The translations under genes were made by a program, and so were the position numbers. Below are positions 33,101 through 41,349 of a DNA stretch of 64,000 nt, one piece after another (the first letter of the stretch is position 1; each line of letters starts with the position of its first letter). Location: positions 1 to 64,000 of the forward strand of contig NZ_JAUSLW010000204.1 of the NCBI RefSeq assembly GCF_030645195.1, written 5' to 3'. The DNA is from Phenylobacterium sp. GTDB lineage: Bacteria; Pseudomonadota; Alphaproteobacteria; Caulobacterales; Caulobacteraceae. The notes under the pieces were generated by a model, which ran no database searches, had not been told where the DNA came from, and saw only the letters and a program-made list of their open reading frames with translations.

Positions 33101-33351
33101 GGAGTGGGCTTCAGCCGACGCATCGCCTCGTGGGCGTCGGACAGATCAAACCCATATTCGCGGCCCTTGTAGGTGAACCTGTTGATGCGCATCAGGCTGT
33201 CGGCAAGCACATCGTCGAGCACGACATTGCGCAGGCGACCACCGCGCAACGCCAAGGCATCAGCCTGCGCCAGCGGCTTGAAGCCAAGCGCGACGAGTAG
33301 CTGAAGCGCCGGAATCTGGGATTGGGATAACTCTGCGGCGTCGAAGCTCAT
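30136..33351 (-). CDS. hsdR: Type I restriction endonuclease subunit R
   Basis: ENKRPTESLKKAGSQLVGYQ nuclease region; VIWHTQGSGKSLTMVML Walker A; VDESHRTQ; FTGTPLL. Confidence 0.95.
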   Translation of the reverse strand: MSFDAAELSQSQIPALQLLVALGFKPLAQADALALRGGRLRNVVLDDVLADSLMRINRFTYKGREYGFDLSDAHEAMRRLKPTPDRMKGLKGTNQDVYDTLVLGTTITKTIDGDSKSYSFRFIDWEHPENNVFHVTAEYAVERTGTTQTKRCDIVGFVNGIPFLIIENKRPTESLKKAGSQLVGYQNEDNIPQLFHFAQLLLTMNRVEARYATVGTPQKFWQTWRDEEDSDAAIFAAANHTLTAADKDAIFSGDFAGARTYFEAMQAEGERAVSPQDRTTFALCRPERMLDLVRRFTVFDGGVRKIARHQQFFGIRKAVERVRQFDMNGIRKGGVIWHTQGSGKSLTMVMLGRSLALDKGISNPRIIIVTDRDDLDKQIKGTFKSCEMEPRRATSGADLIELVRNKAPLITTIINKFDTALRGNEIGENDANIFVLVDESHRTQTGRYGGHSQFATKMRRLLPKACYLGFTGTPLLKKDKNTLSTFGGLIHKYAIDEAVADGAVVPLLYEGRLVEQQITGNVIDRWFEKISEGLTDKQKADLKRKFSRMDALGKTGQAIRAKAFDISEHFRQHWQGTGFKAQLVAPSKAAAVRFKEVLDEIGHVTSAIVISPPDDNEGNEEVDKDSKDLVRVFWDRMMVIYKTEDEYNRQIIDAFKGSGDPEILIVVSKLLTGFDAPRNTVLYVCKPLREHNLLQAIARVNRLYEGDGAEKQFGFIIDYEGLLGELDKALTAYSAFEGYESSDLAGTVHDVREEIKKLPQLHEQLWDLFKPIKNKKDMEQFEQFLSDEAIRQDFYERLRAFSRCLHISMSSDKLLDVFDEDRIDGMKRDWKRFSELKRSVQLRYQETVDLKEFEPKIQKLLDDHVVALPAETIIALVNINDADALKAVVDETGVSDASKADRIASATRRVITEKMEEDPSFYKQFSELLEETIRDYRQKRLSERDYLQSIIDLASKVARKERGQSVPAAVEANEDGQAFYGLLAGKLVTADGEVVGADQTAAIALAVIEIIQQHHIVDVWSNDVAQNNMHNAIDDYFFDVLRDEMGIEVPVDALDELEARIMSLARARFPG

Positions 33352-34196
33352 CAGCTCGCCTCATCGAACATGGACGATAAGGCAGCGCGCGCGGCGACCA
33401 CGTCGATTGCCGCTTTGATGATGCGGTCGAGGTCTCCGTCTTCGGAGTAGTTGGCGGGCGCAGCGCAGTGCACGCGGTCGTCGGCGATGTATTTTTCGGC
33501 CTTGCTCTTGGCCCCCTTGGTGTGGGGCTTGAAGACCGCGACCGACAGGCCGCCCTGTTCCTTGACCAGGCGGAAGCATGGAATGTCCGTCGAGCCATCG
33601 CCGATGAACACCATGTTCTCGAAGGGAACCGGGCGGGCCTTCTTCTCGACGAACTGGTTGACCTTGGCGTTGTCGCTCAGGTCGTGCGCACCTTTGTTGA
33701 TGCGGAAGAGGTACTGCGTCTTGGTGGTGTAGTTCACCGCCAGCGCGGGCCAGGCGGCCACGCCGTTTTCATCGAACATGAATTTCGACGCATAGATTTG
33801 CGAAAACTTCGAGGCGATGGGCGTGCCGGCGAAGATCTCCGCATTGCCCGACGACACCAGCACATGCTCGATGCGGACACCCTTGGACTTGCCGTAGGCG
33901 GTGATGCGGTCGAACCAGCCATCCACCCCCTCGAACAGGGCGATGGTCTGCCCGCGCGCCTTGAAGTCCTCTCGCCGCACGGGAACGCCGGCGGCCGCGG
34001 CCCTCCTAAGCATGAGGTTCATGTAGACGAGCACCTCGTCGGCCTGGTGCTCCTTGGTCAGGCGCTTGACCTCTTCCCAGAAGGCCTTGGGCTTCATGCC
34101 GATGTCCGGCAGGAACTGGTGTTCCTGCATGTTGCCGTCGGCGAGCGTGCCATCGAAGTCGTACGCAATGGCCATCGGGATATGCTTCTTAGCCAT
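33351..34196 (-). CDS. HAD-family phosphatase-like protein
   Basis: IAYDFDGTLADGNMQ; LVSSGNAEIFAG; MVFIGDGSTDIPCFRLVKEQGG. Confidence 0.88.
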   Translation of the reverse strand: MAKKHIPMAIAYDFDGTLADGNMQEHQFLPDIGMKPKAFWEEVKRLTKEHQADEVLVYMNLMLRRAAAAGVPVRREDFKARGQTIALFEGVDGWFDRITAYGKSKGVRIEHVLVSSGNAEIFAGTPIASKFSQIYASKFMFDENGVAAWPALAVNYTTKTQYLFRINKGAHDLSDNAKVNQFVEKKARPVPFENMVFIGDGSTDIPCFRLVKEQGGLSVAVFKPHTKGAKSKAEKYIADDRVHCAAPANYSEDGDLDRIIKAAIDVVAARAALSSMFDEAS

Positions 34197-35505
34197 GCGT
34201 ACCTCCGTCGAGTTTCACCCGCCATTCGCCCGTCAGCAGCTTCTGCATCAGGCCGCGCTTTTGGCGCGTCAGGGTTCTGATTTCTGCGCTCAGGCCAGCA
34301 ATATCGGCGCTCGCGGTCTGCAGGACCTCCACGATAGCCCTCTGCTCGGGAAGCGGGGGCAACGGGATTGGTAATTGCGAAAACTCGCTCCACCGCAGAC
34401 TGCCCCGGCGATCAACAGAGGCGCTCGTGCTGACCTCAAAGATGTGCCGATAGAGGCTAGTCTTTAGGACCGCGTATGCGTAGCGAGGGTCCACTTTGTC
34501 TGGCGCAAATCGGAACACTGTGTAAATCGGGCTGACAACGCCCACGTCAACCACGTCCTGAAGGCCAATTGAGCCCTCCTCGACGTGATTGCTCGGAAAA
34601 CCAAAATCATTCCGCCAGATGCGCTTGTAGTTAGCAAGACTTGTACTGAACACTTGCTTCTTAAAGTACTCTAGAGATCTCACGAAGCCGGCGTACTTTG
34701 AGCAAGAAAGGACCTCCGCCGCTTCGGCGTCGCCATGTCGTTCGGACACCTCGACTGCGACTTTGCCGATGGCCTTGCAAGACCAGTCTGCGGGAAGGGT
34801 GAACCAGCGGTGGGAAACCGCTTGATCGGTTTGCCGGAATCCACTGAGCCGGAGCGACCCGAAGACCAGCGCTCGGGTCAATGCTCTCTGCCTGCTCTGT
34901 TTTATGTTGCGTAGCGCCTCCAGCTTTTCGAGGGCCTCGTCCCAGCTCCGCAGGATCGCGGCAATCTTGCGCTGCTCCAGTTGGGATTTCGGAACGGCGA
35001 TCAGAAAATCCCGAACAGCGTGAATCGAAAACTCAAGCCGCGTCGAGCCAACTATCTTGCTTTCGATACGTCGTTGCGTGTGGTCGGCATCAAGTTGGAA
35101 TGCAAGAAACTCAGAGTCGATGTCCGGCTTGGGGCGAATTCGCGCTATCTCGCGAGCGATATTCCCTTCAAAGCCGTCCGGAACGACTCCGACTTCACCG
35201 ATCGTCCCTTTGACTGAAATGAGAACGTCGCCGCCCTTCACTCGACTTGCGGCGTATGGCGCTTCGATCTCGGAGGATGCATGGTGAAGCGGTACCTTGC
35301 CAATCCGTCGAACGTGCTTGATCGGGACAATAGGAACGCCTCCCGGCGTGTCTGGTCCGATCTGCACAACTCCGTATCGGATCGGCGCGGTCGGATCAGA
35401 TACTTCGTCAAGCCTGACGACGTCCCAGTTCGACGGCACGGCTCCAATCTTTGTGGCCTTATAGCCACCGCTGAGCGACACATGGCCTTCGTCTGAATTA
35501 AGCAT
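34189..35505 (-). CDS. hsdS: Type I restriction specificity subunit S (two TRDs)
   Basis: GAVPSNWDVVRLDEV, PKSQLEQRKIAAILRSWDEALEKLEAL, LPPLPEQRAIVEVL; start overlaps hsdM stop (ATGCTTAA). Confidence 0.9.
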   Translation of the reverse strand: MLNSDEGHVSLSGGYKATKIGAVPSNWDVVRLDEVSDPTAPIRYGVVQIGPDTPGGVPIVPIKHVRRIGKVPLHHASSEIEAPYAASRVKGGDVLISVKGTIGEVGVVPDGFEGNIAREIARIRPKPDIDSEFLAFQLDADHTQRRIESKIVGSTRLEFSIHAVRDFLIAVPKSQLEQRKIAAILRSWDEALEKLEALRNIKQSRQRALTRALVFGSLRLSGFRQTDQAVSHRWFTLPADWSCKAIGKVAVEVSERHGDAEAAEVLSCSKYAGFVRSLEYFKKQVFSTSLANYKRIWRNDFGFPSNHVEEGSIGLQDVVDVGVVSPIYTVFRFAPDKVDPRYAYAVLKTSLYRHIFEVSTSASVDRRGSLRWSEFSQLPIPLPPLPEQRAIVEVLQTASADIAGLSAEIRTLTRQKRGLMQKLLTGEWRVKLDGGTHG

Positions 35506-37015
35506 CGACGCCAAGCTCCTTGAGGTAGCCTGCCATCTTGGCGCGCACATCCGCGAGTTCCGCGTTGATGCGATGGATGTCCTTTTGCAGGGCCGCGACG
35601 TCGATCTCGTCCTCCGCCTCAAGCGTGTCCACGTAGCGGGGGATGTTCAGATTGAAATCGTTCTCAGCGATCTCTTCCGGGCTGGCGCGGTGAGAGTATT
35701 TCTCGATCTCCGCCCTTGACCGATAGGTCTCCAGCACCTTGGCGATATGAGCATCGTCCATGACGTTCTGCGTCTTGCCGGGATTGAATTCCTTGCTGGC
35801 ATCAATGAAGAGAACGTCCTTTCGGGCCTCGTTCACACCGCCTTGTTCGCGTGATCGGTCGAAGATGAGAATCGCGACTGGAATGCCGGTGGTGGTGAAG
35901 AGGTTGGCCGGAAGGCCAACCACGGCGTCGAGCAGGTTTTCCTCGATCAGGGCCTGACGAATTTTGCCTTCCGCACCGCCCCGGAACAGCACGCCGTGCG
36001 GAACGATCACCGCGACGCGTCCGCTCTGCCGCTTGGCGATCTCGATCATGTGGGTGATGAAGCCGTAGTCGGCCTTCGACTTCGGCGGAATGCCGCGCCA
36101 ATAGCGGTTGTAGGGATCGGTCCCCGCGTCTTCCGCGCCCCACTTGTCGAGACTGAAGGGCGGATTGGCGACAACCACGTCGAAGCGCATCAAGTGGTCG
36201 CCCTCGACCAGCGCGGGACTGTTGAGGGTGTCGCACCACTCGATACGGGCGGCGTCCTTGGAGTGCAGGAACATGTTCATGCGAGCCAGCGCCCAGGTCG
36301 CGCCGTTCACTTCCTGGCCGTAAAGGGCGAAGTTGTCGGACCCGACTTCCTGCGCAGCGCGGATCAGAAGCGAGCCTGAGCCGCAGGCCGGATCACAGAT
36401 CGTGTCGCCCGGCTTCGGGGACGCGAGTTTGGCCAGCAGGCCGGACACCGCGCCCGGCGTATAGAACTCGCCCGCCTTCTTGCCGGCGTCGGAGGCGAAG
36501 CGCGAGATCAGGTAGATGTAGCACTCGCCGATGATGTCCTCGGTGACGCGCGACGGGCGAAGATCCAGCGCCGGTTTCGCGAAATCTTCGAGCATGTTCT
36601 TGAGGCGACGATTGCGGTCCTTCACGCGGCCGAGATTGGCCTCGGAATTAAAATCGATGTTGCGGAAGACCCCTTCGAGTTTGGCCCGGTTCGTGTCTTC
36701 GATGCGCTCCAGGGCGATATTGATCAGTTCACCGACGTTGGGCTCGTTCCGCTTTTCGTAGAGGTCATAGAAGCTGGCTCCCTCCGGTAGCACGAACCGC
36801 TCGCGCTCAAGCCGGCGACGGATGCGGGCGTCGTCACCACCGAACTGCTTGCGATACTCTTCGACGTGGTCGTTCCAGAGGTCGGAGATGTATTTCAGGA
36901 ACAGCATCACCAGGATGTAGTCCTTGTACTGACCGGCATCGACGACGCCACGGAACGTGTCGCATGCGGCCCAGGCGGTTTGATTCACTTGGGTTTGAGT
37001 GAGCGTGTCGGTCAC
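35498..37015 (-). CDS. hsdM: Type I restriction-modification DNA methyltransferase subunit M
   Basis: GEFYTPGAVSGLLAKL; DPACGSGSLLI; VVANPPFSLDKW. Confidence 0.97.
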   Translation of the reverse strand: MTDTLTQTQVNQTAWAACDTFRGVVDAGQYKDYILVMLFLKYISDLWNDHVEEYRKQFGGDDARIRRRLERERFVLPEGASFYDLYEKRNEPNVGELINIALERIEDTNRAKLEGVFRNIDFNSEANLGRVKDRNRRLKNMLEDFAKPALDLRPSRVTEDIIGECYIYLISRFASDAGKKAGEFYTPGAVSGLLAKLASPKPGDTICDPACGSGSLLIRAAQEVGSDNFALYGQEVNGATWALARMNMFLHSKDAARIEWCDTLNSPALVEGDHLMRFDVVVANPPFSLDKWGAEDAGTDPYNRYWRGIPPKSKADYGFITHMIEIAKRQSGRVAVIVPHGVLFRGGAEGKIRQALIEENLLDAVVGLPANLFTTTGIPVAILIFDRSREQGGVNEARKDVLFIDASKEFNPGKTQNVMDDAHIAKVLETYRSRAEIEKYSHRASPEEIAENDFNLNIPRYVDTLEAEDEIDVAALQKDIHRINAELADVRAKMAGYLKELGVDA

Positions 37016-37617
37016 GGCTTGCTCCTTTCTGAGGGGCGGCGTTCGCTGGCGCGTTTGGCGGCGTCGGCGAGCGCGAGGGTGGTGAGGGAAAGGCTTTTTT
37101 CCGCGAGGCTGGCGGCAAGGGCCGCTTCACGGCGGGCGAGATTTGCGGCGGCGACGATGCGGCGCTGCGTCGCGAGATCGGGAACGTCGATGCGCAGGTC
37201 GTCGAGCGCCGATTTGGGGACCATACGAATGCTCGACCCCTGCGCGGACGCATCGAGGTTTCGTTGGTTGGCGGGAAGATTGATCGACCACGCCAAGAAC
37301 TGCGGCGCGATCATCGACGGGTTCGGCCGCAAGATGATCAACGGCAGGATCGCGACCGCCTGTTCATTCATCGACTCGTCGATGGCGGTGGCGGTGGTGC
37401 GCTCTCCACGAGAGCGAAAGACCACATCTCCGCTGCCCACCATGTAGCGCTCCGACAGTTCGGGAAGCTGGACACGCGAGAGCGTCTGAAAGCCGATATC
37501 CCCGTCTGCGGAGATGTCACGCAACTGAAGCGCCAGGACGCCGCCCTCGCTCGCCGGTTCGAGCCGGGAGCGTGCGGTGTAGCCCATCTGGAGGGCGCAA
37601 AGGCTGGATAGCTTCAT
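37012..37617 (-). CDS. half-size (single-TRD) specificity S-like protein
   Basis: SLCALQMGYTARSRLEPASEGGVLALQLRDISADG; IDVPDLATQRRIVAAANLARREAALAASLAEKSL. Confidence 0.8.
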   Translation of the reverse strand: MKLSSLCALQMGYTARSRLEPASEGGVLALQLRDISADGDIGFQTLSRVQLPELSERYMVGSGDVVFRSRGERTTATAIDESMNEQAVAILPLIILRPNPSMIAPQFLAWSINLPANQRNLDASAQGSSIRMVPKSALDDLRIDVPDLATQRRIVAAANLARREAALAASLAEKSLSLTTLALADAAKRASERRPSERSKP

Positions 37618-37712
37618 GCGATAATTCTCTGTAGTGTGCGTACAGCATCTGCCACTCGATCAAACATGTCAAGTAGCAAAACGCTGTAGTCGCTCTACAG
37701 CGAATTTTGCCG

Positions 37713-38618
37713 CTAGCCCGTGGCGGTCTGAAGGTGGCTGTCAGCGGGGCTGTGGCGGAGAAACTCCACCGCCTTCGACGCCGCGCTGGCGGCTGCGAAG
37801 ATGGCCTTCTTGTCGGCTTTGAGCACCGACAGCCAGGATGCGAGGTACTGGGCGTGATCGACTCGCGGCTCCAGCGCAATGCCTAGCTCGGCGCAGAGGA
37901 AGGCGGCCCCAAGCTCCGCCACCAACTCCTCCATGGCGTAGGCGTCATCGCCGAAGCGCTTGCCGAGGGTGCGGTTGCAGCGGGGCTCCGGCGAGGTCCA
38001 ATGGGTCAGCTCATGCAGCAGGGTGGAGTAGTAAGCCTCCTGGGCGGTGCTGGTCGCGGTGCCAACGAACGCCGTGCGGTCGGGAAGCTGGATGCTGTCG
38101 GTCGAGGGGCGATAGTAGGCCCGACTTCCTCCGTGAGCGATGGCGGCCCCGGTCGCCCGGATGAAGGCCTCGGCCGCGTCAATCGGCTCGATGTCGGGCC
38201 GGTTGCTGGTTGGCTCCGCACTGAAGCCTTCGACTTGCTCGGCAGCGAAGACCGGGGTGGCTCGGGCGAACAGTCGGGTTTCGGCTTCGGAGTCGGCCCC
38301 ATCCTCGGCGCGGGCGAATTCGAGTTCCTTATAGAAGACAACGTAGGAGGATTTCTCGCCCTTGCGGACCTGAGCGCCTGCTTCGGACCATTGGCGGTAG
38401 GTGCCCCAGACGCCGGAGCTGAAGCCGCAGGCTTGGGAGGCCGCCCAGAGGGCCACGATGTTCACCCCTCGATAGGCCTTCTTGGAGGCGATGTTGGTCG
38501 GGCGGGACACCATGCCGCCCTGATGCCAGGGGAGCTGGAAGTCGCCAGCGCCATTTTCGATGGAGGTGATGATCTGGTTGGTGATGTGCTGATGGATGTC
38601 GAACCGGTCTTTCGTCAT
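37713..38618 (-). CDS. ArdC-like antirestriction / ssDNA-binding protein with zincin domain
   Basis: DIHQHITNQIITSIENGAGDFQLPWH; ASKKAYRGVNIVALW; LLHELTHWT; EELVAELGAAFLCAELG. Confidence 0.93.
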   Translation of the reverse strand: MTKDRFDIHQHITNQIITSIENGAGDFQLPWHQGGMVSRPTNIASKKAYRGVNIVALWAASQACGFSSGVWGTYRQWSEAGAQVRKGEKSSYVVFYKELEFARAEDGADSEAETRLFARATPVFAAEQVEGFSAEPTSNRPDIEPIDAAEAFIRATGAAIAHGGSRAYYRPSTDSIQLPDRTAFVGTATSTAQEAYYSTLLHELTHWTSPEPRCNRTLGKRFGDDAYAMEELVAELGAAFLCAELGIALEPRVDHAQYLASWLSVLKADKKAIFAAASAASKAVEFLRHSPADSHLQTATG

Positions 38619-38923
38619 GGCCTTGCCCCTGTGTGGGAGGCCGCGTGATTGCGACCTCATGGGGCGGCTCTGGCCGGACGGGGTAGGCTTGGGCTCAAAC
38701 GCCCTTGGCCGGTGGGCCGGGGCGGAGCTGCACGAACGGAATGTCAGTGGAGTGCGGAAGCGAGCCGCGTTGAGGCTAAGCCGCGTTCGGCCACAAAGCC
38801 CCATGAAGTGAGGTCGCGATGACGTGCCTTACCGGGGCAAGGGGCGACCATGGCGGTGACGGTGACCATCAACATGATCATCATCTCCTTTCAGCACAGG
38901 TAGATTCGAAATATAGAGCAGAA

Positions 38924-40444
38924 ATGACGCCAACGATTACAGCATCTATGCTCTACAGCCTCGTCCAATGCCCAAAGCGTGTGGAGCTAGACCTTTTCGG
39001 TGATCCGGCAGTCAGGGACGAAGTGAGTCCGTTCGTCGAGATGCTGTGGCAGCGCGGCACACTTTATGAGTCTCAGGTGATGCAAGGCGGCGGCCTCGTG
39101 GCACTCGACCTGTCGCATGCCAAAGGCGACGAAAAAGAGCGTCTCACGCTGGAGGCGATGCAGCGCGGAGAGCCACTAATTTACAGTGGTCGCATCTGCG
39201 ACGGCGACCTTCTGGGCGTGCCGGATCTCCTGCGGAGGCAGGGCAATGGCTACGTCCCCATCGACATTAAATCAGGCCGCGGCAAAGAGGGCGGTGGCGG
39301 TGATGATGGTGAAGATGATGAGGGCGACGGCAATGCCGGCAAGCCGAAGCTGCACTACGCCGTCCAGCTCGCGCTTTATGTGGATGTCTTGGAGCGGCTC
39401 GGCTTTTCCGCCGGGCGGCGCGGAATCATCCTGGATGTGCATGCCCGCGAAGTTCTGTACGACTTGGCCTCGGCACGCGGACCAAAGGTCCCCTTGTCGC
39501 TCTGGCAGGAATACCAAGCAGTTCTCGCGAACGCTCGCGAGATCGTCGCACGTAGCCAAACGCCCAGGGGTGCGTTGGCGAGTTCCTGCAAACTTTGTCA
39601 CTGGTATTCGAGCTGCACGAAGGAGCTGCGGGCTGGGGATGATCTGACGCTGATCCCGCGCCTCGGCCGCAAGATTCGGGACGCGATGGCGCCGACATTT
39701 CCGACGGTGGCGGCGTTGGCCGCGACCGATCCGGAAGGCTGGATCACCAAGAATAAGACGCAGTTCAAAGGCGTCGGCGAGAAGAGTCTGATGGTGTTCC
39801 ACGCGCGGGCGGTCCTGCTGACTGAGCCGATGGCCAAGCCCTACCTCAAGGCTCCGATCACTCTGCCCCGCTCCGATGTGGAATTGTTCTTCGACATCGA
39901 GGTCGATCCGCTGCGCGATTTCACCTACCTGCACGGCATCGTCGAGCGACGCGGCGGCGACAGCGCCGACGAGCGGTTCGTCGCCTTCTTCGCCGACGAC
40001 GAAACGGCCGATGCGGAACGCGATGCGTTCGCCAAATCGGTCGCCTATCTCAACAGCGAGCCAGCAGCGACGATCTGGTACTATTCGAAATACGAGCGGA
40101 CGCTCTACCGGAAACTTCAGGCACGGTACCCGGACGTTTGTTCGGCGCAGGACATCGAAACATTGTTCGATCCCAAGCGAGCCATCGACCTCTACAACGA
40201 CGTGGTGACAAAGGCGACGGAGTGGCCAACGCACGACCATTCGATCAAGACGCTGGCGAAGTATCTCGGCTTTGCATGGCGAGATTCGAACCCGTCCGGG
40301 GCCGCTTCCATCGAATGGTTTGACCGTTGGGTGCGGGAGCGCGACCCGGCGGTTAAGGCCCGAATCCTCGACTACAATGAGGACGACTGCAAAGCGACTC
40401 GAGTGCTGCTCGATGGTATTCGCGCGTTGACGATTGAAGGCTAG
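38924..40444 (+). CDS. TM0106-family RecB-like nuclease with RNase H-like domain
   Basis: LVQCPKRVELDLFG; DIKSGRG...YAVQLALYVDVLERLGF; CKLCHWYSSC; ELFFDIEVDPLRDFTYLHG; DYNEDDCKATRVLLD. Confidence 0.9.
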   Translation: MTPTITASMLYSLVQCPKRVELDLFGDPAVRDEVSPFVEMLWQRGTLYESQVMQGGGLVALDLSHAKGDEKERLTLEAMQRGEPLIYSGRICDGDLLGVPDLLRRQGNGYVPIDIKSGRGKEGGGGDDGEDDEGDGNAGKPKLHYAVQLALYVDVLERLGFSAGRRGIILDVHAREVLYDLASARGPKVPLSLWQEYQAVLANAREIVARSQTPRGALASSCKLCHWYSSCTKELRAGDDLTLIPRLGRKIRDAMAPTFPTVAALAATDPEGWITKNKTQFKGVGEKSLMVFHARAVLLTEPMAKPYLKAPITLPRSDVELFFDIEVDPLRDFTYLHGIVERRGGDSADERFVAFFADDETADAERDAFAKSVAYLNSEPAATIWYYSKYERTLYRKLQARYPDVCSAQDIETLFDPKRAIDLYNDVVTKATEWPTHDHSIKTLAKYLGFAWRDSNPSGAASIEWFDRWVRERDPAVKARILDYNEDDCKATRVLLDGIRALTIEG

Positions 40445-40476
40445 GGCTCGAAGCCGCCGCGAAGACGGGGGCGTCG

Positions 40477-41349
40477 TTAGCCTGGAAACAGGTCCCGCAC
40501 TCGCACGAAGGGCGCACCCGTTTCCGCCGCGCGCCTGATCTTCTTGGTGAGCACGTCGGTGAATGAGAGGCCGCGATTCAGGGTCTCGTAGAGATCGAGG
40601 CCATCCATGCAGACAACACGTTTGCCTTTGCCGAAGGCGTGGATGCCATCGTCGGAAAAGCTGCTCTGGCTAATGTACAAGCCGCGTGTCCATGCGGCCT
40701 TGGTCTCCACCTTTCCATGGAAGGCGTGAAGGTCAGTGACGCCGATGGGACTGCTCTGCCATTTCGCTTCGACCAGGTAGGTTTCACTCCCGAGCTGGAA
40801 GCTGCCGTCGATCTGCTCACCACGTAAGCGGAACGGCTCGCGACCATCCATCCCGTAAGCGTCGAACATGGCTTTCAAGAATTTCTCGAACGCATAGCCG
40901 CGGGGTTGCGGGTCGAGCTTCGAGAGTGCGATCAGTTCATCGCGAAGCTGGGCAACCCGTACAGCGTCGGCGGCCAGTGGTGGTGGCGTTGGCTTCGGGG
41001 TGGGCTTGCCGCCCTCCAAGCGCTGGATGAGATCGAGGAGTCGAGCATGGGCGTTGGGCACATCCTCCTCCTGGCGCGCACGCATACGCAGCGCCTCGCG
41101 GAAGTCCCATAGTGCGCGCAGGGTCTGCACTGCTGTCTTGTCATCAGTGATTTGCAGAAAGCAGCGCAGGCGCTTTCCCTTGGAGCCGCCATTTTTGGCG
41201 TAGGCCGGATCGTCGATATCGACATGCAGTTCCTGAGCGAAGAATTGCGCAAAGGTCCGGTCATTGAAATTGAGGATGTAGCCAGCGCTGCCTTTCGGCT
41301 CGAACAGGTCAGTGACCAGAAGCAGGTCGATGGTTTTGATGCTGCTCAT
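40477..41349 (-). CDS. Mrr-like restriction endonuclease (PD-(D/E)XK)
   Basis: RGYAFEKFLKAMFDAYGM; EQIDGSFQLGSETYLVEAKWQSSPIG. Confidence 0.85.
   Translation of the reverse strand: MSSIKTIDLLLVTDLFEPKGSAGYILNFNDRTFAQFFAQELHVDIDDPAYAKNGGSKGKRLRCFLQITDDKTAVQTLRALWDFREALRMRARQEEDVPNAHARLLDLIQRLEGGKPTPKPTPPPLAADAVRVAQLRDELIALSKLDPQPRGYAFEKFLKAMFDAYGMDGREPFRLRGEQIDGSFQLGSETYLVEAKWQSSPIGVTDLHAFHGKVETKAAWTRGLYISQSSFSDDGIHAFGKGKRVVCMDGLDLYETLNRGLSFTDVLTKKIRRAAETGAPFVRVRDLFPG

Noticed and set aside
38619-38923. N-terminal extension of the TM0106-type ORF from 38819
   Set aside because: The extension (MTCLTGARGDHGGDGDHQHDHH...) is low complexity; the conserved start fits ATG at 38924.
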